Part shown: one piece after another, positions 1 through 6,172 of the stretch
How the letters are laid out: each line of letters starts with the position of its first letter
How positions within the stretch are numbered: position 1 is the first letter of the stretch
Origin: Bordetella parapertussis
Lineage (GTDB): Bacteria; Pseudomonadota; Gammaproteobacteria; Burkholderiales; Burkholderiaceae_B
DNA length: 7,751 nucleotides
Direction of reading: 5' to 3'
Assembly: GCA_943331855.1 (NCBI GenBank)
Contig: CALQNE010000172.1
Location: 1 to 7,751 of the forward strand
Notes under the pieces: model-generated
What the model was told of the DNA's origin: nothing
The model's database searches: none
What the model saw: the letters and a program-made list of their open reading frames with translations, nothing else
Made by a program: the position numbers and the translations under genes

Positions 1-555
1 CAACAACTGATTGATTATGCACGTGCAAATCCAGGCAAGCTCAGCTATGGCGCCAGCTCAAATGCCAACGCCTTGCCGATGGAGCTATTCAAAATACTCA
101 CAAAAACGGATATCGTGCATGTGCCCTATCGTGGTTCGGGACCCATGCTTAACGATTTGCTCGGTGGTCAGGTTGAACTGTCTATGAGTGGTGCAGCCGC
201 ACCGTTGCCGCATGTGCGTGCGGGGTCTTTGCGTGTGCTGGGGATTGGCGACGATCGCCGTTCGACCAGCCTTCCAGAGTTTCCGACCATTAGTGAGGCG
301 GGTGTCCCTGGGTTTCAGACTTTGCAGTGGAGTGGCGTGTATGCGCCGGCTGCAACCCCGCGTGTGATCATCGAACGCTTAAATCGCGAGATTGTTTCGA
401 TTTTAAAAGACCCCGTATTTATCAAACAAGTGATCGAGGTCGGGTTTGATCCGGTTGTTGGAATAAACACACCTGAAGCGTGGGGCGCCATGGTCGCCGG
501 TGAGGTCAAAAAATGGAGCGCCATTGTTAAGCAAGCGGGGCTCAAAGCAGAGTAG
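1..555 (+). CDS. Bug/TctC-family periplasmic solute receptor, C-terminal part (5' truncated by window edge)
   Basis: The frame is open from base 1 to the TAG at 553-555, giving 184 residues. A TTG at 73 could serve as a start, but the residues before it (QQLIDYARANPGKLSYGASS) already fit the family, so the gene begins outside the window. The fold is the second half of a Bug receptor: the DIVHVPYRGSGP segment, then DLLGGQVEL, then LPEFPTISEAGVPGF, then the WSGVYAPAATP stretch and the C-terminal helix with KKWSAIVKQAGL. The family captures small carboxylates and related solutes in the periplasm, either for TctAB-type permeases or as an orphan receptor. The missing part should hold the signal peptide and the first ligand loop (PPGG). 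It lies 47 nt before the first MmgE/PrpD gene, same strand, and is probably co-transcribed. The ligand is unknown. Confidence 0.93.
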   Translation, partial: QQLIDYARANPGKLSYGASSNANALPMELFKILTKTDIVHVPYRGSGPMLNDLLGGQVELSMSGAAAPLPHVRAGSLRVLGIGDDRRSTSLPEFPTISEAGVPGFQTLQWSGVYAPAATPRVIIERLNREIVSILKDPVFIKQVIEVGFDPVVGINTPEAWGAMVAGEVKKWSAIVKQAGLKAE

Positions 556-578
556 TCAGTTCGTGTACGTTAACTTTT

Positions 579-584
579 TATAAT
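579..584 (+). promoter_or_regulatory. Possible -10 box in the 47-nt gap before the first MmgE/PrpD gene
   Basis: The hexamer TATAAT is a perfect sigma-70 -10 match in a short AT-rich gap. No convincing -35 box stands 16-18 nt upstream (TCAGTT at 556-561 is poor) and there is no TG extension. Transcription from it would leave only about 11 nt of leader before the ATG at 603. It may be an internal secondary promoter or chance. Confidence 0.2.
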
Positions 585-602
585 AGTGATTCAAACGAGA
601 AT

Positions 603-2006
603 ATGGATAGCCACCCTCAATCTTTATTACCTGGTGCCACGCAACAACTCGCTGAGTTTGCGGCAGGTGTCGATTATGCAATGATTCCTGCGGAAGTCAT
701 TGACCGCATGAAGACCAGTTTTCTGGACAGCGTCGGTTGCTGTTTGTTTGGCGCGACGCTACCCTGGACGCAGCGTGTGCAAGCAATGATCGAGGAAGAA
801 GGCGCTCGTCCGATCGCTTCGATTTTTGGTACCGGAAAAAAAACCTCAGTCGCGGGTGCTGTGCTGATCAATTCAACCGCGGGTCACGCCTTCGAATTAG
901 ATGACATTCATAAAGAGTCGATTGTTCATGCGGGCTCGATCGCCACGCCTGTTGTGGTTGCCTTAGCCGAGCAGGCTGGTGGTGCGAGCGGTAAAACACT
1001 GTTAACTGCGATGACGACCGGTTATGAAATTGGAACGCGCGTCGGCAATGCGGCGACCATGGGGTTATTTTTTAGAGGCTTTCACCCTCAGGGCACCTCT
1101 GGGGCCTTCGTTGCCGCAGCTTCTGCGGCCAAGATGCTTAAGTTGAATGCACCCCGCATGCAACATGCGCTGGGCATCGTGGGTTCCCAAGCGGGTGGCT
1201 TGATGGCCGCACAAGAAGGTGCGATGGTTAAACGCTTTCACTCTGGTCGAGCTGCGCAGAGTGGTGTGTATTCGGCTTATTTAGCACAACGCGATTTCAC
1301 TGGGATTAGCGATGTGCTTGAGGCGGGCTACGGCGGTTATTTAAGTTCGTATTCTGACAAACCGAATGCGAGTCGTTTAACCGAAGATTTGGGTACTGTT
1401 TGGGAGACTGCGAAGGTGGGCTATAAGCCTCACGCGTGCGTGACCAGTATCCATTCTGCACTTGATGCGTTCGCGTACTTGCTCAATACGCATCACTTGA
1501 CGCCTGACGACTTGGTCAAAGTCGAAATTGGGATGAGTCCAATGACCTATACCCATTGCGCCTGGGAGTATAAAGCGCAGGGCGTTACTGCGGCTCAGAT
1601 GAATTTGTTCTACGGTATCGCCGTGATTGGGTTCGATGGCATGGCATTTGTTGCTCAATATGCCGAAAGTCGTTTGGCTGACCCCAAGATTTTAGATTTC
1701 ATCACACGTATTCACGCTCGAATTGATCCTGAAATTGAAGCGATGGGTGCGGCCTATCGGCACGCCGCTCGTGTGACAGTGACTACACGCGATGGGCGTA
1801 GTTTTCATCACGAGATTCTGAATCGGCGTGGTAGCCCAGAAAATCCATTGGCGCACGAGGATGTGGTCTATAAGTTTCGCAACGTGGTTGAGTCATGCTT
1901 AACCGCAAAGAACATTGATCGTGTGATTGCGTTAATCGCTCAGTTAGACGAACTGACTGATACCTCTGAACTTTTTGCACTGCTAGCGGCTGCGCGTAAC
2001 AGCTAA
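603..2006 (+). CDS. MmgE/PrpD family protein, paralog 1
   Basis: This 467-residue protein has the normal length for MmgE/PrpD enzymes, which include 2-methylcitrate dehydratase, cis-aconitate decarboxylase and iminodisuccinate epimerase. Visible family segments in order are: GHAFELDDIHKESIVHAGS at residues 94-112 (D100, D101, H109), GYEIGTRVG at 140-148, FHPQGTSGAFVAAASAAK at 160-177 (H161), KRFHSGRAA at 210-218 (K210, H213), the GF/GYGG region near 232-246, and YKPHAC at 274-279 followed by H284. H109, H161, K210 and K275 occur in the order and spacing of the active-site His and Lys residues reported for cis-aconitate decarboxylase, so the enzyme is probably active on a carboxylate. The ATG at 603 has only a weak GAGA upstream. 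No signal peptide is present, so it is cytoplasmic. It sits between a Bug receptor and a second MmgE/PrpD gene. No methylcitrate-cycle partners (prpB, prpC) are present, so a PrpD assignment is not supported; the reaction is unknown. Confidence 0.92.
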   Translation: MDSHPQSLLPGATQQLAEFAAGVDYAMIPAEVIDRMKTSFLDSVGCCLFGATLPWTQRVQAMIEEEGARPIASIFGTGKKTSVAGAVLINSTAGHAFELDDIHKESIVHAGSIATPVVVALAEQAGGASGKTLLTAMTTGYEIGTRVGNAATMGLFFRGFHPQGTSGAFVAAASAAKMLKLNAPRMQHALGIVGSQAGGLMAAQEGAMVKRFHSGRAAQSGVYSAYLAQRDFTGISDVLEAGYGGYLSSYSDKPNASRLTEDLGTVWETAKVGYKPHACVTSIHSALDAFAYLLNTHHLTPDDLVKVEIGMSPMTYTHCAWEYKAQGVTAAQMNLFYGIAVIGFDGMAFVAQYAESRLADPKILDFITRIHARIDPEIEAMGAAYRHAARVTVTTRDGRSFHHEILNRRGSPENPLAHEDVVYKFRNVVESCLTAKNIDRVIALIAQLDELTDTSELFALLAAARNS

Positions 2007-2061
2007 ATAAAATTTTTGACTTCAACTTGCTTTTAATCTTTCAGTAGGATTTTTTAATATT

Positions 2062-3432
2062 ATGAAACACACCACAACTTCTTCAAACACCTTGGCGGAT
2101 CAGCTTGCTGCGCATTTTTCAAAATTTGATTATGCACAGTTAACCGAAGCGACAAAAAAATCAGTTAAGCGCTTGTTATTGGATTATCTTGGTGTTGCGA
2201 TTTCAGGCAGTCAAAGTGAAAGTGGTCAGGTCGCACGCAAGTTCGCGGCGATTACAGGTGGTCACGCTGAGTCCACATTGATTGGTGGCGAGGGTCGAGT
2301 ACCGGCCATGCAGGCGGCTTTTGCCAATGCCATTTCGTCACACAGTATTGAACTGGATGACATTGACGTACTTGCATTGTTTCACTTTAGTCCTCCCGTT
2401 TATTCTTCGGCCTTATCGACGGCAGAGCAGGTGGGTGCCAACGGTAAAGCGTTATTGGTGGCGCTGGCTGCAGGCTGCGAGATGATGGAGCGTCTCAGTA
2501 AGGCGGCAAACTCCTCGTTGCGTAATCGCGGCTTTCACACGACTCCTACAACGGGTGTATTCGGTGCCACAATTGCTGCGGCCAAATTGCAGGGGCTATC
2601 TGAAGAACAAATCGTCTCTGCGTTGGGCATGGCGGGTGCCTCAGCTTCAGGTTTAATGGAAATGTATGGCCCTTCGATGCAGAAGCGGTTCAATCCAGGT
2701 CCTGCTGCGCGTAATGGTGTGACTGCGGCCACTATGGCGGGCTTAGGGTTTACAGGAGCCGCGACAATTTTTGAAGGTGAGCGTGGCTTTTTGGCTGCCT
2801 TCACAGATAAAAGCGATCCTTCGCAGCTCGTGAAAGATTTTTCACAGCCTTACCAGTTGGATATCGAATTTAAGCCTTACTCGTGCGCCCGTCCGATCCA
2901 TAATGCGATTGACTGTGCACTTGAGATTCGTCGTAAACACGCGCCCGACTTGAAGCGCATCCGTGCCATTGAGATGGCGCGTCATTCTGATTGGGCGCTG
3001 TATCATCAAAACAAGCGTCCACAAACGTATCACGAGGCACAGGTCAGCCTGCCGTATTCGGTGGCAGTCGCCTTGCTCGACGGTCAAGCCCTATTCGCGC
3101 AGTACAACGATGCCCGTCTTGGCGAAGCAGAGCTGATTCGTTTGACCGATTTGGTCAATATTACTGTTGACGATTCGCTGCCGCGCGGGGTGTCATGTTT
3201 GATGACCATGGTGATGGATGATGGCTCTAAATTTGTATCGCAGATTGATTACCCGAAGGGATCCATTCAAAACTCAATGAGCGATGATGAATTGCGTGGA
3301 AAATTCGATAGCCTAGTGATCCCCGTGTTGGGCGCTAAGCGTGCGGCTGAAATTGCCGCCGCCGTGGCGTCAATCGAGAATTGCGCGAATGTGGGCGACT
3401 TGATGAAACTGACGTCAAAAGCAGCTGGCTAA
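2062..3432 (+). CDS. MmgE/PrpD family protein, paralog 2
   Basis: This 456-residue protein belongs to the same family as the preceding gene but is only distantly similar by eye. Segments in order are: KFDYAQLTEATKKSVKRLLLDYLGV (21-45), HSIELDDID (94-102, with D99 and D100), H108 in LFHFSPP, RGFHTTPTTGVFGA (156-169, H159), KRFNPGPAARNG (208-219), FKPYSCARPIH (270-280, K271, H280) and VSLPYSVAVAL (328-338). Where paralog 1 has His after KRF, this protein has N211, and the usual H-P/A-G-S stretch has become H-F-S-P-P. The likely catalytic H108, H159, K208 and K271 remain. These changes suggest a different substrate or reaction from its neighbour. The ATG at 2062 follows GTAGGA (2044-2049) with a rather long 12-nt gap. 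It is cytoplasmic and co-directional, 55 nt after paralog 1 and 14 nt before the MBL gene. Exact activity cannot be assigned. Confidence 0.92.
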   Translation: MKHTTTSSNTLADQLAAHFSKFDYAQLTEATKKSVKRLLLDYLGVAISGSQSESGQVARKFAAITGGHAESTLIGGEGRVPAMQAAFANAISSHSIELDDIDVLALFHFSPPVYSSALSTAEQVGANGKALLVALAAGCEMMERLSKAANSSLRNRGFHTTPTTGVFGATIAAAKLQGLSEEQIVSALGMAGASASGLMEMYGPSMQKRFNPGPAARNGVTAATMAGLGFTGAATIFEGERGFLAAFTDKSDPSQLVKDFSQPYQLDIEFKPYSCARPIHNAIDCALEIRRKHAPDLKRIRAIEMARHSDWALYHQNKRPQTYHEAQVSLPYSVAVALLDGQALFAQYNDARLGEAELIRLTDLVNITVDDSLPRGVSCLMTMVMDDGSKFVSQIDYPKGSIQNSMSDDELRGKFDSLVIPVLGAKRAAEIAAAVASIENCANVGDLMKLTSKAAG

Positions 3433-3446
3433 GTGTGCGAGTGCAT

Positions 3447-4259
3447 ATGAATCCTACAGTTGACCTGCCATGCTATGAGGTGATTGCCTTAAAGTACGCG
3501 ACCCGCGATGGTCGACGTCCCGATCATTTTGTGGGGGGCGATCCCCACGATGTACCAATGCCAATGGATTATTACCTTTGGGTGATCAGGGATGGGCAGC
3601 GTCTGGTTTTAGTGGATACGGGCTTCAATCAAGATATGGCCGACAAGCGGCATCGCACGTTGTTGCGTCGTCCTGCTGATGCGTTAAAGCTTTTGGGGAT
3701 TGATACAAAAGAGGTGCCCGAAATCGTGATCACGCATTTGCATAATGATCACGTGGGTACCTTCGATGAATTTCCGAAAGCAAAGTTTCATCTTCAAGAG
3801 GATGAGATGGCGTTTGCGACCGGCCGCTACATGTGCTGCGATCGTTTCAGTCGCGCCTTTGAAGTGGATCACGTTGCGGGGATGATTCGGCTTGTGTATA
3901 AAGACCGAGTGATTTTTCATCAGGGCGATGCAACGATTGCGCCCGGCATTAGCGTGCATAAAATTGGTGGTCACACGGCGGGGATGCAAGTGGTGCGCGT
4001 GCATACCGCACGTGGCTGGGTCGTACTGGCCTCAGATACCAGCCATTACTACGAGCATTTCGAGCAGAAGCGTTGCTTTCATTTGGTGTATCACCTGGGC
4101 CAGGCGATCGAAGGGTATGACCGCTTACTTGCCTTGGCTCAGTCGCCGCGTCACGTGATTCCTGGGCATGATCCTTTGGTGGTGCATCGTTATCCACCTG
4201 TTTCAACTGCTTTAAAAGGGATCGCCATGAGACTTGACCTAGACCCCATCGCCGAATAA
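3447..4259 (+). CDS. MBL-fold metallohydrolase, N-acyl homoserine lactonase-like
   Basis: This 270-residue metallo-beta-lactamase-fold hydrolase has a complete two-metal site: HLHNDH gives H97, H99, D101 and H102; GGHTAGM gives H176; ASDTSHYY gives D197; PGHD gives H241. LVLVDTGF (53-60) is the usual strand before the site. Length and order fit the AHL-lactonase-like family, whose members hydrolyse lactones or esters. In AiiA the metal-site Asp191 is followed three residues later by Tyr194; here that position is H200, with tyrosines at 201 and 202. Quorum quenching is therefore not implied, and opening a catabolic lactone is equally plausible. I chose the ATG at 3447; in-frame GTGs at 3435 and 3441 are alternatives. 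The open frame runs further back to 3381, inside the upstream gene, but that extension has no family-like residues. With 14 nt after the previous stop and no clear Shine-Dalgarno, translational coupling is likely. No signal peptide is visible. Confidence 0.88.
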   Translation: MNPTVDLPCYEVIALKYATRDGRRPDHFVGGDPHDVPMPMDYYLWVIRDGQRLVLVDTGFNQDMADKRHRTLLRRPADALKLLGIDTKEVPEIVITHLHNDHVGTFDEFPKAKFHLQEDEMAFATGRYMCCDRFSRAFEVDHVAGMIRLVYKDRVIFHQGDATIAPGISVHKIGGHTAGMQVVRVHTARGWVVLASDTSHYYEHFEQKRCFHLVYHLGQAIEGYDRLLALAQSPRHVIPGHDPLVVHRYPPVSTALKGIAMRLDLDPIAE

Positions 4260-4299
4260 TGGGTGGATCGTTTGACTGATTGGTTGCTTAATCGTTTTT

Positions 4300-4304
4300 A
4301 GGAG
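4300..4304 (+). promoter_or_regulatory. Strong ribosome binding site for the second Bug receptor
   Basis: AGGAG stands 6 nt before the ATG at 4311. It is the best Shine-Dalgarno in the plus-strand run and fixes the start, which also gives a complete signal peptide. The much weaker sites of the upstream genes suggest that this receptor is made in excess, as periplasmic receptors usually are. Confidence 0.8.
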
Positions 4305-4310
4305 TGTGAG

Positions 4311-4403
4311 ATGAATAGATTATTTAAAAAACTAAAACGTGTTCTGTTAGGTGGTCTGATCGGGGTGTGCATCTCTGGTGCTTTGGGCGCTGCGGCCTTC
4401 GCT
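4311..4403 (+). other. Signal peptide coding region of the Bug receptor
   Basis: Codons 1-31 encode an n-region with five Lys/Arg in the first ten residues, a hydrophobic core of about 20 residues, and an A-F-A signal peptidase I site. The one cysteine (C20) sits inside the core rather than in a lipobox, so a soluble periplasmic protein is expected, not a lipoprotein. Confidence 0.85.
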
Positions 4404-5306
4404 CAAGACTATCCTAATAAATCCATTTCTTTGATCGTAGGATTTCCGCCTGGTGGATCAAATGATATTGTGGCGCGTTTGTTTGCGCCTAAACTGAGCG
4501 AGCTCTTGGGCGTGTCGGTTGTCGTAGTGAACAAGTCTGGTAGTAACGGTTTGATTGGTACTGATTTTGTTGCGAAGGCTGCACCAGACGGTTATGTGAT
4601 TACGTTCGCCAGTGCAAGCCCGCTCGTTATTAGTCCACATACGTTTGCAAAGATTCCTTTCAATACACTAAAGGACTTAGTTGGCGTGACCACGGTTGCT
4701 CAAACGCCAGAGTTGTTGGCGATTCATCCTTCGGTTCCCGCTAAGACACTGCAAGAATTAATTGCCTTGTCCAAGACACGCCGCGTCACAATCTCTTCGT
4801 CAGGCAGTGGTGGTTTGCCGCACTTGGCGATTGAGTTATTGCGTGGTGCAGCGGGTAGTGGTGATATTGTTCACGTACCGTATAAAGGCGCAGGCCCTGC
4901 CATCGCCGATTTGTTGGGCGCGCACGTGGATGGGATCATTGTCGATCTGCCTCCTCTGTATCCCTTGGTGCAAGATGGTCGACTGCGTGCGATTGCGATC
5001 ACCAATACGCAACGGGCAGTCTTGTTGCCCAATACCTTGACGTCCGTTGAGCAGGGCTTCCCTGAAATTTTGGCCTTCAACTGGTTTGGTGTCATGACGC
5101 CCGCTAAAACACCGAAGCCCATCATTGATAAGCTCTATACGGCTTTAGCGACAGCGGCTAATTCGCCTGAGTTGGTCGAAGCCATGCGCAAAGTCGGTGT
5201 TGAGCCTTTTGTGCAAGCATCGCCACAAGCCTTCAGTGAGTTTTTGCAGAAAGAAACCGATCGCTGGGGCGTAGTGGCGCGTGCTTCGGGTGCTAAGTCT
5301 GACTAA
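4311..5306 (+). CDS. Bug/TctC-family periplasmic tricarboxylate-type solute receptor
   Basis: This complete 331-residue receptor has the usual family length. Residues 1-31 form a Sec signal peptide: basic start (KKLKR), hydrophobic core (VLLGGLIGV...), and AFA before Q32. The mature start QDYPNKSISLIVGFPPGG is typical, with the first ligand-loop motif PPGG at 46-49 followed by SND. The second half carries DIVHVPYKGAGPAIADLLG (185-203), the W258-FGVMTPAKTP segment, and the C-terminal helix with DRWGVVARASG. Family members bind a small carboxylate or other polar ligand through backbone and water contacts in these loops, so the ligand cannot be read from sequence. No tctA or tctB permease genes are in the window. 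It is last in the plus-strand run, 51 nt after the MBL gene, and followed by a strong hairpin. It shares DIVHVPY and DLLG with the truncated receptor at the left edge but is clearly a separate paralog. Confidence 0.95.
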   Translation: MNRLFKKLKRVLLGGLIGVCISGALGAAAFAQDYPNKSISLIVGFPPGGSNDIVARLFAPKLSELLGVSVVVVNKSGSNGLIGTDFVAKAAPDGYVITFASASPLVISPHTFAKIPFNTLKDLVGVTTVAQTPELLAIHPSVPAKTLQELIALSKTRRVTISSSGSGGLPHLAIELLRGAAGSGDIVHVPYKGAGPAIADLLGAHVDGIIVDLPPLYPLVQDGRLRAIAITNTQRAVLLPNTLTSVEQGFPEILAFNWFGVMTPAKTPKPIIDKLYTALATAANSPELVEAMRKVGVEPFVQASPQAFSEFLQKETDRWGVVARASGAKSD

Positions 5307-5315
5307 ATATCCCCT

Positions 5316-5346
5316 ACTGAGGTCGTCTCTAAAAAACGACCTCAGT
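5316..5346. terminator. Strong inverted repeat between convergent genes, probable bidirectional terminator
   Basis: ACTGAGGTCGT (5316-5326) pairs perfectly with ACGACCTCAGT (5336-5346), giving an 11-bp stem with a 9-nt loop that contains an A run. It lies 10 nt after the plus-strand stop at 5306 and 31 nt beyond the minus-strand stop at 5377. No T tract follows the stem on either strand, so it is not a textbook intrinsic terminator. It could also be a 3'-end stabilising stem. Confidence 0.65.
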
Positions 5347-5348
5347 CA

Positions 5349-5362
5349 GCGCCTTTGGGCGC
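5349..5362 (+). terminator. Second small GC-rich hairpin in the same convergent gap
   Basis: GCGCC (5349-5353) pairs with GGCGC (5358-5362) around a TTTG loop, and a moderately T-rich stretch (5366-5378) follows on the plus strand. It may back up the larger hairpin just upstream in ending the plus-strand transcript. The stem is short. Confidence 0.3.
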
Positions 5363-5376
5363 GGGTGTTATTTGCT

Positions 5377-6045
5377 TTAGGCAATGGGTTGTAAAGGCAG
5401 AGGATTATCGGCGGGCAGCGGCGTGCGGTTGACGTTCAGAATCATTGCTACCATCACGTAATAGCCACTGACTGCAATCAGATCAACGATCCCTTGTTCG
5501 CCAAAAAGATCGAATGCAGCCTGATACGTTGCGTCGCTGACAGCGTGATTCGTATGCATTTCTTGACAGAAGTTATAGACCGTTTCTTCGTCAGGTTTCA
5601 TGTTTGCAGGGCGTTTGCCTAGTGCAAGATCAGCTGCGACTTCTGGATTTAATCCCGCCTTGAGTGCGAGGCGCTGATGCGCAAACCATTCATATTGCGC
5701 TGTCCACTGGCGGGCAGTGATCAAAATGGCAAATTCATTTAGTCTTGCAGGTATTGAGCTTTCAAAGCGCAAGTATTCTCCGACTACGCGCAAGCGGTCA
5801 GCAAGCACTGGACTGCGCAGATAGACGTTAAACGGTGCGCCTAAGCTTGTGGCGCCTTGTACAACCCCCGCACTGCCCGTGCCGGATACGGGGCCCGCCA
5901 TCAACCCATCAAAATACTTCTTCTGGTCTGCCGTCATCTCTGTTACGGGTATGCGCTTAAAACGCTGCTGATCCACTTGACCGTGCGCAGGCAGACTCGT
6001 CGGGGTAGTGGCTGTTGTGCCTGCATTTTTTTTAAGATTAGTCAT
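5377..6045 (-). CDS. Carboxymuconolactone decarboxylase/AhpD-like family protein
   Basis: This 222-residue protein has one CMD-like helical domain, roughly residues 75-205. The recognisable core is the helix with RLNEFAILITARQWTAQYEW (101-120) then H123, followed by AGLNPEVAADL and the helical tail DLIAVSGYYVMVAMILNVN. E104, R112, E119 and H123 sit where the family places polar core residues. The CxxC of AhpD-type peroxidases is absent; the only cysteine is C160, well downstream. Peroxidase activity is thus unlikely, and a decarboxylase/isomerase-like or unknown role remains. The first 30 residues are Thr/Ala/Pro-rich and probably disordered. The ATG at 6045 follows only a weak AGAGA, and A runs lie on both sides of the start codon. 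It is monocistronic here, convergent with the Bug receptor and divergent from the alcohol dehydrogenase. Confidence 0.87.
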   Translation of the reverse strand: MTNLKKNAGTTATTPTSLPAHGQVDQQRFKRIPVTEMTADQKKYFDGLMAGPVSGTGSAGVVQGATSLGAPFNVYLRSPVLADRLRVVGEYLRFESSIPARLNEFAILITARQWTAQYEWFAHQRLALKAGLNPEVAADLALGKRPANMKPDEETVYNFCQEMHTNHAVSDATYQAAFDLFGEQGIVDLIAVSGYYVMVAMILNVNRTPLPADNPLPLQPIA

Positions 6046-6098
6046 TTTTTTGTCTCTAGGGTGAACGGGTATGACGCGTCGTGTTGGGTTGGTTTTTT

Positions 6099-6128
6099 TT
6101 GAATGACTTGCTTTGCAGTAAATAAATA
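6099..6128 (+). promoter_or_regulatory. Candidate promoter for the iron-containing alcohol dehydrogenase
   Basis: TTGAAT (6099-6104) is separated by 18 nt from TAAATA (6123-6128), a plausible sigma-70 pair. A start near 6135 would give a leader of about 38 nt carrying the GAGGT ribosome binding site. Both boxes are imperfect. Confidence 0.35.
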
Positions 6129-6158
6129 CTTTAACTTAGTGCCGTTCAGACAACCTTT

Positions 6159-6163
6159 GAGGT
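6159..6163 (+). promoter_or_regulatory. Ribosome binding site supporting a GTG start
   Basis: GAGGT stands 9 nt before the GTG at 6173. No in-frame ATG lies near by, and the protein from this GTG begins exactly where the first family strand should (MAILSFNTKVHFG), so the GTG start is well supported. Confidence 0.65.
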
Positions 6164-6172
6164 CAATACATC

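Larger units (their letters stand above)
6046..6172. promoter_or_regulatory. Divergent intergenic region between the CMD-like and Fe-ADH genes
   Basis: About 126 nt separate two divergent start codons, so promoters for both genes must lie here or inside the genes. The middle is AT-rich, with an eight-T run at 6093-6100 and TAAATAAATA near 6119-6128. I see no clear operator palindrome. A good minus-strand promoter could not be picked out: reading the minus strand, TTGACC and TTGTCT occur near the far end without a well-spaced -10. Confidence 0.5.

Noticed and set aside
836..843. Run of eight A inside the first MmgE/PrpD gene as a phase-variable or frameshift site
   Set aside because: The reading frame is intact on both sides and family motifs continue without interruption; a run of this length occurs by chance in Lys-Lys codons.
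2016..2050. TTGACT in the gap before the second MmgE/PrpD gene as a promoter -35
   Set aside because: No acceptable -10 lies 16-18 nt downstream (TTTCAG at that spacing), so an internal promoter is not supported.
603..3432. Naming either MmgE/PrpD gene as 2-methylcitrate dehydratase prpD
   Set aside because: No prpB, prpC or acnD/prpF neighbour is present, and the family has several other activities; only the family name is supported.
3381..3446. Longer N-terminus for the MBL hydrolase beginning inside the upstream gene
   Set aside because: The extra 22 residues overlap the end of the MmgE/PrpD coding sequence, are unlike family N-termini, and the ATG at 3447 gives a normal-length protein.
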